Shown: one piece after another, positions 1-5,256 of the stretch
Layout of the letters: every line of letters begins with the position of its first letter
How positions within the stretch are numbered: position 1 is the first letter of the stretch
Source: CAYWMP01 sp964459445
Lineage (GTDB): Bacteria > Desulfobacterota > DSM-4660 > Desulfatiglandales > HGW-15
NCBI GenBank assembly: GCA_964459445.1
Contig: CAYWMP010000200.1
Location: 1-10,148 of the forward strand
Direction: 5' to 3'
DNA length: 10,148 bases
The notes under the pieces: model-generated
The model's input: the letters and a program-made list of their open reading frames with translations, nothing else
Told to the model about the DNA's origin: nothing
Databases searched by the model: none
Program-made: the position numbers and the translations under genes

Positions 1-14
1 AAAGGAGGACGGCC

Positions 15-80
15 ATGCTTAATGAACAAACCATCGAAAAGCTCTACCACATGAATAGGGGGACGACTTTAAATAGTTAA
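15..80 (+). pseudogene. istB: 5' stub of an IS21-type istB (transposition helper ATPase)
   Basis: A strong ribosome site (AAAGGAGG at 1-8) precedes an ATG whose first 13 residues, MLNEQTIEKLYHM, resemble the conserved N-terminus of IstB, the AAA+ helper ATPase of IS21-family elements. The match ends after about 13 codons. The frame then runs through eight unrelated residues to TAA at 78-80, whereas intact IstB is roughly 250 residues with Walker motifs that are absent here. In IS21 elements istB directly follows the transposase gene istA, so an istA end may lie just left of the window. I read this as the edge of a broken IS21 element cut by a deletion or insertion near position 55. The identification rests on a very short stretch. 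Confidence 0.5.
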
Positions 81-651
81 ATAAAGGGGTCACCCATTAA
101 AGGGCGCGTCAAGAGAAAAAACTCCTCACTACTAAGAAATAGATTCCTTTTTTGAATGATTTTAACATTCGCATCAGCATGGCCTCGATTTTAAGCCCCT
201 TTACGCACCCGTTACTGTCTCAGCCGACTTCGCCACAGTAACCTTTGGCTATGACGGCTAAATTGGATATTTCACAAACCTAAGAGATTAGATCGGGATT
301 TTTCTTTGACTCATCTCCGCACGATCCGGGCCTTTTCCCCTACCTGATACCTATCCCCAAACTGTTTTCTTAAAACGTTCAGTGTCATTATCAGGTGATC
401 CGCAGGATTAGGCTCTTCTTTGCGCTTATTGGAATGGAAACCATGAGGAGCAAGATTCCCTTAATTTATAATCTGGCTGCTGGGAGAGGGCTTTCAGAAT
501 GGCTGTTTCGTGAGTTTATTCAAGCTAAGGGGTCAAGTCGTCCCTTGACTCATGTTTCAATTGATATATGTAATCCATCTTTAAAGGATAGGATGTTTTA
601 GGTCTCGTGTCTTTGCTATCAACAAAAAATATGATGCCTTTGCTTCGACAT
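81..651. other. gene-poor stretch with inverted and direct repeats
   Basis: No convincing gene is seen in these 571 bases. They hold a perfect 8-base inverted repeat (GTTACTGT at 211-218, ACAGTAAC at 235-242), a second one (ACCTGATA at 342-349, TATCAGGT at 389-396), and a GTCAAG/CTTGAC hairpin at 533-550. The 9-mer TTGACTCAT occurs at 306 and 545 and again at 2949. The stretch lies between an IS stub and the OsmC gene and looks like decayed mobile or repeat-rich DNA. A 68-codon open frame at 395-601 has no ribosome site or recognisable protein and runs through the hairpin repeat, so I do not count it as a gene. Confidence 0.55.
533..556. repeat. hairpin-bearing short repeat, copy 1
   Basis: The bases 537-556 (GTCGTCCCTTGACTCATGTT) match 2941-2960 at 19 of 20 positions. 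Copy 1 can also fold: GTCAAG and CTTGAC are perfect 6-base arms around TCGTCC. A GGGGTCA start just upstream resembles the outer arm of the large palindrome at 3990-4052. This suggests related dispersed REP-like units, though a family assignment is inference. Confidence 0.45.
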
Positions 652-1230
652 CTATTTCTCCAATTGAACAAAGATCGGTGTTGCATTTGAGATTGTGTTG
701 AAGACCGGTGAATGCTTTTTAGCCAGCTTTATGAGTTCTTCTTTTTGCTCCTCAGGGATATCCGCATCGATCTTGAAAAACATCCTGATCTTTTCATAGC
801 CCACCGGAACATCTTCCGATAACCCGAGAAATCCGCGGAGATCCAAATCCCCATCCAATCTGGACTCCACTCCTTTAATTTCGATTCCTTTGGCCGCCGC
901 GTGATAGACTAAAGAAGTCGTTACACAGGTAGCCAATCCCTTCAGGACGTATTCCACCGGGTTGGGTCCTTTATCTTCGCCGAGAAGAACCGGGGGTTCA
1001 TCTGCGTCCAGCTCAAACGCTTTCTCGTGAAGGTGGTCTTCCTGTGCACCGTGAAAATCCCTAATGGTCGTATGGTTATGACCGCCGTTGATCCATTTGT
1101 TGTTGATGCGAAAGTTGAATTTCGCTATATCCGGGGCGTCTTTGATGGCATCGATGGTGCCAAAAAACTGGTCGACGTCCACGCCATTCAGCATTGTATT
1201 TTTTACCCTTTCGGCTGACTCCTGTTGCAT
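652..1230 (-). CDS. OsmC-family protein
   Basis: A 192-residue protein of the OsmC/Ohr superfamily, whose classic members use a cysteine pair to reduce organic hydroperoxides. The family core is clear: a long N-terminal extension, then the PNPVEYVLKGLATCVTTSLV segment (residues 89-108) carrying the peroxidatic-position Cys102 on the central helix, and a C-terminal KHSPVFNTISNATPI stretch (172-186). The second, resolving cysteine of classic OsmC is replaced by Ser174, as in several OsmC-like subfamilies, so classic two-Cys peroxidase activity is doubtful and a thiol or carrier role is possible. The start is fixed by GGGGAGG placed 9 bases before the ATG. The gene is monocistronic; its neighbours are unrelated. 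A degraded copy of its 3' end lies at 3200-3269. Confidence 0.9.
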   Translation of the reverse strand: MQQESAERVKNTMLNGVDVDQFFGTIDAIKDAPDIAKFNFRINNKWINGGHNHTTIRDFHGAQEDHLHEKAFELDADEPPVLLGEDKGPNPVEYVLKGLATCVTTSLVYHAAAKGIEIKGVESRLDGDLDLRGFLGLSEDVPVGYEKIRMFFKIDADIPEEQKEELIKLAKKHSPVFNTISNATPIFVQLEK

Positions 1231-1288
1231 TTTGAATCGCCTCCCCTCACTTGTATCTTACCCTAACAAATAATCATCTTTTGATGAG

Positions 1289-1468
1289 ATGACACAGAGA
1301 GATACGAATTCGCTCAATGAGAAACCGTGGATTGCACCACCCACACCCTTTCCCAGGGTCGTTAGAGCCGCAGAGCGCAGAGTTCAAATCAAGCGCTTCA
1401 ATGTCGATCTTACGGTCTTTGAAGAAATGATGGACCTGAGGTCCAAGTCCGTCAGTGAGAGGGAGTAA
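1289..1468 (+). CDS. 59-residue orphan reading frame, possibly the tail of a broken gene
   Basis: An uninterrupted plus-strand frame starts at ATG 1289 and ends at TAA 1466-1468. It encodes a charged peptide whose second half (RVQIKRFNVDLTVFEEMMD, residues 30-48) looks protein-like rather than random. I do not recognise it with confidence. It has a faint resemblance to the extreme C-terminus of IS21 IstA-type transposases, and its stop overlaps an ATG (TAATG) as istA/istB junctions often do, but the eight codons after that ATG are not IstB. There is no good ribosome site before 1289, and the frame is open upstream to 1274, so it may be a 3' remnant. It lies divergent to the OsmC gene and converges on the ATPase gene. 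Confidence 0.3.
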   Translation: MTQRDTNSLNEKPWIAPPTPFPRVVRAAERRVQIKRFNVDLTVFEEMMDLRSKSVSERE

Positions 1469-1477
1469 TGATTGTCG

Positions 1478-2782
1478 TCAGTTCCCTTTCTTGAGCCAGT
1501 TGAAGAAATTGCTGATTACAATCTTTTTTCCTTTAATTTCCACTCGATCATCATATCCATTTACAACGATCTCGGCATCGGCAACATTGAATTTTTCCAT
1601 GGCTTCGCACAGGCTGGACAATTCCCTTTCTTCGTTGTGCTTATCGAGGTCCCAGCAAACATTGATCAGTTTATCGATTTTGCTCCCCTTTCTTGTGAGA
1701 AAATCGATTTCTCCTTTCCCTTTCCAATAGAATATCTCTTTCCCTTTTCTCCTCAAGGCCAGGTAGATCATATTTTCAAATAGTCTCCCCTTGTTTTCGG
1801 AGAATCGGAATGACACGGCATTATACAGTCCGGGATCAATGGCATAGACTTTATAGGGATTGGCCTTTTGTTCCGTAAAGGAATAGGAAAAATAATCTGT
1901 TGTTTGCACCAAAAAGACTTCACGGGCGTATTCCAGAAATTTGTTGGCCGTGGGTTGAGATATCTTTTGTTTTTTTTCTGCCTGATACCCTGAGAAATGT
2001 GCTGCCACATTGGCATATAAATTCAGGCAAAATTCTTTCAGTTTTTTGATATCCCTAACTTGGTATCGTTGAATAATGTCTTTTTCTATGACTGCGGTGT
2101 AATAATCTTTCAGGATTTGCATCTTGTCTTTTTCTTCTTCCGTCAAAACGACCTGCGGGAAACCCCCAAAGCGAATATATTGATTGAAAAGGTTGCGCAG
2201 AGCCGGAGAACCTTTGCCCTTTGATTTTTCGATCAGGTTTACCCTGTTTCTGAATACCAGGAACTCTTGGAAACTTAAGGGGAAGATTTCGTTTGAAACG
2301 ATTCTTCCAGTCAAAGAAGTGCCGTACTCTTTGGACAGAAGTTTCGATGATGAACCGGTTATATAGAATTTTATGCCCTTTTCTCTGTCATAAAGCCCGC
2401 GGACAAATCTTTCCCATCCAGGCACCAATTGAACTTCGTCCAAAACAACATATGTCCGTCCCTCAGGGTTGAATCGTTCCAGATAAAGGTCATGAATTCG
2501 CAGCAAAAACTCTACCGTCAGGTACGGGATAAAGGTCGGTTCCTCAAAATTTATATACAGGATATTTTCCCGCGGCGTTCCCTCGTCAATCAGTTTCTTT
2601 AAAACTTGCAGAAGTATCGTTGATTTACCGGCCCTCCTTACACCGGCTACGACCGATGCCTCTTTTAGCTTCCTTTGACGATATAGCTCTTCGGCATAAT
2701 CCTTTCTATAGACACCGGTGCGACGGTCCTGGCTCCAAAAATTCCAATACTCCAGCACTTCAATCAGTTGGGAATCGTTCAT
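1478..2782 (-). CDS. AAA-family ATPase with C-terminal DUF4143 domain
   Basis: A 434-residue protein of the common prokaryotic AAA_14 + DUF4143 architecture. The P-loop is GVRRAGKST (47-55), Walker B is YVVLDEVQ (111-118, D115/E116), the sensor-like stretch is ITGSSSK (141-147), and a probable arginine finger sits in LTGR (R160). The DUF4143 part begins near FGGFPQVV (205-212) and contains the family's nuclease-like fold with E336 and GEIDFL (357-362). The usual catalytic lysine strand reads INVCWDL, as in many relatives, so nuclease activity is uncertain. Length matches the family. The biological role of these proteins is unsettled; they are often in variable, horizontally moving regions. 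No Shine-Dalgarno is visible before the ATG, but no better start exists. It is expressed from its own promoter (2820-2849). Confidence 0.88.
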   Translation of the reverse strand: MNDSQLIEVLEYWNFWSQDRRTGVYRKDYAEELYRQRKLKEASVVAGVRRAGKSTILLQVLKKLIDEGTPRENILYINFEEPTFIPYLTVEFLLRIHDLYLERFNPEGRTYVVLDEVQLVPGWERFVRGLYDREKGIKFYITGSSSKLLSKEYGTSLTGRIVSNEIFPLSFQEFLVFRNRVNLIEKSKGKGSPALRNLFNQYIRFGGFPQVVLTEEEKDKMQILKDYYTAVIEKDIIQRYQVRDIKKLKEFCLNLYANVAAHFSGYQAEKKQKISQPTANKFLEYAREVFLVQTTDYFSYSFTEQKANPYKVYAIDPGLYNAVSFRFSENKGRLFENMIYLALRRKGKEIFYWKGKGEIDFLTRKGSKIDKLINVCWDLDKHNEERELSSLCEAMEKFNVADAEIVVNGYDDRVEIKGKKIVISNFFNWLKKGN

Positions 2783-2819
2783 TACAATACCAAAGAATAG
2801 TTTAGTTTAAACGGCAGTT

Positions 2820-2849
2820 ATGCTAAAACATATTTTAGTCTATTGTCAA
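2820..2849 (-). promoter_or_regulatory. sigma70-like promoter of the AAA/DUF4143 gene, with embedded dyad
   Basis: Reading leftward, a perfect -35 box TTGACA (complement of 2844-2849) is followed after 18 bases by TAGCAT (complement of 2820-2825; four of six consensus bases). The start codon lies about 38 bases further on. Between the boxes, CTAAAA and TTTTAG (2823-2838) form 6-base arms around a 4-base centre, a possible operator. No regulator for it can be named. Confidence 0.55.
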
Positions 2850-2940
2850 GCAGAATATTCTTTTTGTGCAGCCGATTATTATTTTATTTATCAGTGTGCA
2901 AAGAATCCCATCCCTCCTGAAGCGGAAGCCATTGGGTTTA

Positions 2941-2960
2941 GTCTTCCCTTGACTCATGTT
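2941..2960. repeat. short dispersed repeat, copy 2
   Basis: This copy, GTCTTCCCTTGACTCATGTT, differs from 537-556 at one base in 20. Unlike copy 1 it lacks the upstream GTCAAG arm, so it does not form the same hairpin. The two copies lie 2.4 kb apart in the same orientation, each in a gene-poor gap near OsmC-gene sequence. Confidence 0.5.
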
Positions 2961-3199
2961 GTTATCAAAGATGCCCCGATAGGTCGGGATCTTCGATAAG
3001 GCAGAAGGTATAAGGCGCACGGCGGAAAAGCTTGGAGCGTAAAAGGGGAAGTTGGTACTGTAACACTCCTAGAGATACCTCAAAACCATAGTCACTAAGC
3101 GGGATGAATTGCTTTAGAACCAAAGTCCCTTTCATTATACGTTAATCGAATGTTCTTGAGTTCGGGTCCTTGATACCGGCAATGCTCATGGTATCTGGA

Positions 3200-3269
3200 C
3201 TTCGACATCTATTTCTCCAGTTGAACTGAGAACGGCGTTGCAATTGAAACCGTGTTGAAGAGCGGTGAA
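3200..3269 (-). pseudogene. degraded duplicate of the 3' end of the OsmC-family gene
   Basis: This segment matches 643-712 at about 60 of 70 positions with no gaps, by my own base-by-base count. Translated leftward it reads SPLFNTVSIATPFSVQLEK then a stop at 3209-3211, against SPVFNTISNATPIFVQLEK at the end of the intact gene. The match includes nine bases beyond the stop codon and ends upstream at the serine equivalent to Ser174. Nothing before it continues the OsmC frame. It is therefore a fragment of a second osmC-like gene, from duplication and decay or from loss of most of a neighbouring paralogue. Confidence 0.75.
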
Positions 3270-3328
3270 GGTGGTGAACTCTTTTGTCGGCCACTTATCC
3301 GAAACATTGATTGCTTTTTGAAAAATAT

Positions 3329-3366
3329 ACATTTACATTGAAAATGTGCCCCATTTGAGGTACATA
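3329..3366 (+). promoter_or_regulatory. promoter and possible operator of the DinJ/YafQ-type locus
   Basis: TTGAAA (3338-3343) and TACATA (3361-3366) are separated by 17 bases; an alternative -10, TATAGT at 3365-3370, is closer to consensus but too far away. A dyad with arms ACATTT (3329-3334) and AAATGT (3342-3347) overlaps the -35 box, where an antitoxin would be expected to bind for autorepression. The assignment is inferred from position and pattern only. Confidence 0.4.
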
Positions 3367-3388
3367 TAGTTTCGAATGGAGGTGAGCT

Positions 3389-3649
3389 ATGAATAAATCG
3401 TCAACAATACGCGCGCGGATTGAACCCGATCTAAAGGACAAGGCTGAGCATATATTCAGAAAACTCGGACTGACCACAACCCAGGCGATCACCCTTTTTT
3501 ATAGGCAAGTCGAGTTGCGAAAAGGCCTGCCTTTTGACGTTGCCATTCCCAATGAGACCACATATCGGACTTTTGTAGACACCGATGCCGAAAGAAACCT
3601 CGTCGTATGCGAGGATGTTGAGGATATGTTCAGAAAGCTGGACATATAA
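3389..3649 (+). CDS. dinJ: RelB/DinJ-family antitoxin
   Basis: An 86-residue antitoxin that should bind and neutralise the downstream ribonuclease and repress its own promoter. The N-terminal part (about 4-35: TIRARIEPDLKDKAEHIF, then LGLTTTQAITLFY) has the ribbon-helix-helix pattern of DinJ/RelB, including the 'lGLt.t.Ai..F' helix and the GLPFDVAIPN linker (46-55). The C-terminal tail (60-86) is acidic and likely wraps the toxin. A textbook ribosome site GGAGGTGA (3378-3385) fixes the start. Its TAA overlaps the toxin ATG by one base (TAATG), the usual coupled arrangement. The gene symbol is by family resemblance. Confidence 0.9.
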   Translation: MNKSSTIRARIEPDLKDKAEHIFRKLGLTTTQAITLFYRQVELRKGLPFDVAIPNETTYRTFVDTDAERNLVVCEDVEDMFRKLDI

Positions 3650-3921
3650 TGCTCAAACCTGTTTATACTCGGCAATTCGAGAGAGATGTTAAGCGAATGA
3701 AGCGACGCGGAAAGAATCCAGAGAAGCTCAAAATCGTGATTTGTTCTCTCGTCGCAGAAGAGATTTTGGATCCCATCCATCGAGAACATAAACTGATCGG
3801 CAACTGGATGGGAAGGCGAGAGTGTCATATAGAATCTGATTGGTTCCTTATTTACAAGAGCGACGCAGATCGCATCGTGTTCGAACGCACAGGCACACAT
3901 TCGGACCTCTTCCGCAAGTGA
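3649..3921 (+). CDS. yafQ: YafQ-family mRNA interferase toxin
   Basis: A 90-residue RelE-superfamily toxin of the YafQ group, which cuts mRNA on the translating ribosome. The catalytic constellation known from E. coli YafQ (His50, His63, Asp67, His87) is preserved with a constant shift of three: His47 in REHKLIG, His60 and Asp64 in CHIESDW, and His84 in FERTGTHSDLF. The N-terminal basic helices (KRMKRRGKNPEKL, 15-27) and the length are normal, so the toxin appears intact. It is translationally coupled to the antitoxin by a one-base overlap. The stop at 3919-3921 is followed within 70 bases by the large palindrome at 3990-4052. Chromosomal loci of this kind contribute to stress responses or element maintenance; which applies here cannot be told. 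Confidence 0.9.
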   Translation: MLKPVYTRQFERDVKRMKRRGKNPEKLKIVICSLVAEEILDPIHREHKLIGNWMGRRECHIESDWFLIYKSDADRIVFERTGTHSDLFRK

Positions 3922-3989
3922 GGTGAGTTAGTCGAATCGGAGGCGTAGGGATGAGGAAAAGAGCGATATTTTCTCGGAAAAGAGGAGCG

Positions 3990-4052
3990 GGGGTCAGGTC
4001 TCAACATTCGACAAGACGATAAAGCTAGTGTCAAATGTTGAGACCTGACCCC
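3990..4052. repeat. long REP-like palindrome (24-base arms, 15-base loop)
   Basis: The left arm (3990-4013, beginning GGGGTCAGGTCTCAACATT) and right arm (4029-4052, ending TGAGACCTGACCCC) are complementary at 23 of 24 positions around the 15-base loop 4014-4028. No T-run follows, so an intrinsic terminator is unlikely, though the hairpin could stabilise or end the toxin mRNA. Sequences beginning GGGGTCAGGTCTCAAC are, to my knowledge, widespread in deltaproteobacterial genomes and associated with REP-associated tyrosine transposases. No such transposase is in this window, so mobilisation would be in trans. Confidence 0.75.
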
Positions 4053-4194
4053 GTAGGTTCTTCGAAAGAGGGCGAGGGTAAAGTACTAAATTTCAAAAGA
4101 ATAGATCTTACAAGGGAGGTAGAGCTACTGATATATGGTAGTAGGGGCTGAGAGATGGATTCCTCTGTTGAGTCTCACTTATTAGGGCGATGGA

Positions 4195-4314
4195 TCATAA
4201 TGCATGGGTTTTAGCTTTCAAACAATTCCCGTATCCGACAAGCTCCGGGAAATATTTGCGATAGATTCCTCGATCACGGGTAAGAATCGCATCGCACTTT
4301 TTAAGGGCAAATCC
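4195..4314 (-). pseudogene. C-terminal remnant of a VapC-like PIN-domain toxin
   Basis: Directly after the antitoxin stop and in the same reading frame lie 39 codons ending at TGA (complement of 4195-4197). They include CDAILTRDRGIYRKYFPEL (residues 7-25), the typical end of a VapC PIN domain, with the late active-site Asp of the 'TRD' motif. A full VapC is about 130 residues; the first 90 or so, with the other acidic metal ligands and any start codon, are missing. The remnant begins with GFALKK immediately after the stop. This is best explained by a deletion joining the antitoxin 3' end to the toxin 3' end. The toxin must be inactive. Confidence 0.78.
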
Positions 4315-4536
4315 TCAATTTACTTCACCCCTTACTCCATCCATATAGTCATCTGCTTTTGGGCCACCTTTGAATTTACCACGCCAACGCTGCTTAATCT
4401 CATCAAACGGATTTACCAGCAAAACATATTTTTTCCCTTGTTTCTCTATTTCAACTTCGCTTCCGGGGACAATACCCAGTTCCTTTCGAACATCAGGAGG
4501 GATAGTTATTTGATATTTAGCTGTCACTTTGCTCAT
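4315..4536 (-). CDS. AbrB/MazE-type antitoxin (VapB-like), orphaned
   Basis: A 73-residue SpoVT/AbrB-domain DNA-binding protein. The swapped-hairpin barrel motif is plain: MSKVTAKYQITIPPDVRKEL (1-20), then GIVPGSEVEIEKQGKKYVLL (21-40). A C-terminal toxin-binding tail (about 44-73, with KQRWRGKFKGGPKADDYMDG) resembles VapB antitoxins. The frame is open a further 24 codons upstream, but GGAGG placed five bases before ATG 4536 and the family's usual N-terminus decide for this start. Its cognate PIN toxin survives only as a 39-codon scrap directly behind it. The protein could persist as an autoregulator or could neutralise related VapC toxins elsewhere; this is inference. Confidence 0.88.
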   Translation of the reverse strand: MSKVTAKYQITIPPDVRKELGIVPGSEVEIEKQGKKYVLLVNPFDEIKQRWRGKFKGGPKADDYMDGVRGEVN

Positions 4537-4561
4537 TTTGGCCTCCGTCCAAAGGTATATG

Positions 4562-4578
4562 ATTATTTGAAAAATAAT
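4562..4578. promoter_or_regulatory. perfect dyad upstream of the AbrB-type gene (candidate autoregulatory operator)
   Basis: ATTATTT-GAA-AAATAAT is a perfect 7-base inverted repeat with a 3-base centre, 26 bases upstream of the antitoxin start codon. AbrB/VapB antitoxins bind AT-rich palindromes in their own promoters, so this is the natural candidate site. I could not identify convincing -35 and -10 boxes around it. Confidence 0.45.
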
Positions 4579-4599
4579 GCACTTGTTTAGGTTGCAAAT

Positions 4600-4626
4600 T
4601 ATCAACACCCGCCACTGGCATTGATA
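4600..4626. repeat. imperfect hairpin between the divergent antitoxin and marR genes
   Basis: TATCAA (4600-4605) and TTGATA (4621-4626) are perfect 6-base arms; the enclosed 15 bases contain a smaller GCC-ACT-GGC hairpin (4611-4619). There is no T-run. It sits between two divergent genes, so it could be an operator or a remnant; no function is assigned. Confidence 0.25.
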
Positions 4627-4676
4627 GATATTAGCAGGAAAATGCCTTGAGGTGAAATTTGATGAAGGGAACGGAG

Positions 4677-4705
4677 TTGACAGGCTTAGTAATATATTGT
4701 ATACG
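4677..4705 (+). promoter_or_regulatory. marR promoter
   Basis: A perfect -35 box TTGACA (4677-4682) and TATACG (4700-4705; four of six consensus bases) are separated by the ideal 17 bases. Transcription should begin near 4712, only about five bases before the marR ATG at 4717. No Shine-Dalgarno is present, so the message would be leaderless or nearly so. Confidence 0.6.
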
Positions 4706-4710
4706 AACTA
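4693..4710. promoter_or_regulatory. candidate MarR operator over the marR -10 box
   Basis: TATATTGTATACGAACTA matches the perfect palindrome at 5149-5166 at 13 of 18 positions, including the shared GTA-ACGA core and TA ends. It covers the marR -10 box, so binding would block transcription, which fits the autorepression usual for MarR proteins. Confidence 0.5.
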
Positions 4711-4716
4711 ATTATC

Positions 4717-5133
4717 ATGACCTATTTTCATGAAGAATGTATCGTCTTTTTATTGGCGAAGGCCTATCAGAAGGCCCACGGCCGCTTGAAAAAGCACCTT
4801 CAACCCAACGGATTGACCCCGATTCAGCATCTGATCCTGGCGACCCTCTGGGAAGAGGAAGGGCTTTCAGCCGGCGAGATAGGGAAAAGGTTGGTCCTAG
4901 ACAGTGCCACCCTGTCCGGAGTCCTGGATCGGTTGGCTGAAAAAGGCTGGATTGTCAAAGAAACCGACCAGGATGACAAGCGTTTCCTGCGTATTTCCCT
5001 TTCAGACCAGGCAAAGGAGACCTGGCCAGGGCTTGCCCAAAAAAGAGATGAGGTCAATGAGGAGGTGCTGGGGCACTTTACTATGGAAGAAAGGGTCCTT
5101 TTGAAGCGACTCCTGAGGGACCTGAACGGCTAA
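4717..5133 (+). CDS. MarR-family transcriptional regulator
   Basis: A 138-residue MarR-type winged-helix repressor; such dimers bind palindromes and release DNA on binding a small ligand or on thiol oxidation. The core is classic: LTPIQHLILATLWEEEGLSA (33-52), the recognition helix region LDSATLSGVLDRLAEKGW (61-78), and the wing with the signature DDKR (86-89) followed by FLRISLS. C-terminal helices (100-138) complete the dimer interface. The only cysteine is Cys8, in helix 1, about one turn before the position of the sensing Cys15 of the related OhrR. The tyrosines that assist that cysteine in OhrR are not evident, so redox sensing is only a possibility. It precedes the Fe-S gene it probably controls, with operator-like palindromes on both sides. 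Confidence 0.92.
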   Translation: MTYFHEECIVFLLAKAYQKAHGRLKKHLQPNGLTPIQHLILATLWEEEGLSAGEIGKRLVLDSATLSGVLDRLAEKGWIVKETDQDDKRFLRISLSDQAKETWPGLAQKRDEVNEEVLGHFTMEERVLLKRLLRDLNG

Positions 5134-5148
5134 AATTTTTTCTCCAAA

Positions 5149-5166
5149 TATCTCGTACACGAGATA
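5149..5166. promoter_or_regulatory. perfect 18-base palindrome, candidate MarR operator of the Fe-S genes
   Basis: TATCTCGT-AC-ACGAGATA has perfect 8-base arms with a 2-base centre, the size and symmetry of a MarR site. It lies 16 bases after the marR stop and 19 bases before the next start codon. A related 18-mer lies over the marR promoter. No clear -35/-10 pair could be placed here; TAAAAT at 5131-5136 is a possible -10 without a good -35. Confidence 0.65.
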
Positions 5167-5184
5167 CTTAGACGTGGAGGCAAC

Positions 5185-5256
5185 ATGAAAGAAGAAATAA
5201 GGCTGTATACCTGCTGCCGGTGTATGGCGGTTTGTCCGGCCGGCCTTGAGGGGTAG
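5185..5256 (+). CDS. 23-residue cysteine-rich mini-ORF upstream of the Fe-S gene
   Basis: A strong ribosome site (GTGGAGG, 5175-5181) precedes an ATG that opens MKEEIRLYTCCRCMAVCPAG (1-20), ending in LEG and TAG. It holds four cysteines in a CxxCxxxCP arrangement (Cys10, Cys13, Cys17, with an extra Cys11), like the start of a 4Fe-4S ligand set. Three readings are possible: the stub of a lost Fe-S protein gene, a genuine micropeptide, or a cysteine-rich leader peptide whose translation tunes the cysteine-rich gene 42 bases downstream. The strong ribosome site and the operator just upstream favour real translation. No frame continues it sensibly past the stop. It has no recognisable homologue. 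Confidence 0.45.
   Translation: MKEEIRLYTCCRCMAVCPAGLEG

Larger units (their letters stand above)
2850..3388. other. gene-poor stretch with repeats and a gene fragment
   Basis: No complete gene is seen in these 539 bases. They contain copy 2 of the short repeat (2941-2960), a small CCCGA/TCGGG hairpin near 2974-2987, a short run of 7-base units (aaggcag, aaggtat, aaggcgc, acggcgg; 2998-3025), and a GATACC/GGTATC inverted repeat around 3172-3195. The OsmC-gene fragment (3200-3269) and the promoter region of the toxin-antitoxin pair follow. Confidence 0.5.

Noticed and set aside
395..601. 68-codon plus-strand open frame
   Set aside because: It has no ribosome site and no recognisable domain, and it runs through a hairpin repeat, so it is more likely chance.
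600..650. Weak hairpin plus T-run after the OsmC gene
   Set aside because: A stem of about five bases with a ten-base loop is too weak to call a terminator.
3499..3900. 133-codon minus-strand frame
   Set aside because: Antisense to the antitoxin and toxin genes, whose catalytic motifs and overlap are convincing.
4204..4590. 128-codon plus-strand open frame
   Set aside because: It lies antisense over the AbrB-type gene and the VapC remnant, both of which have clear family motifs on the other strand.
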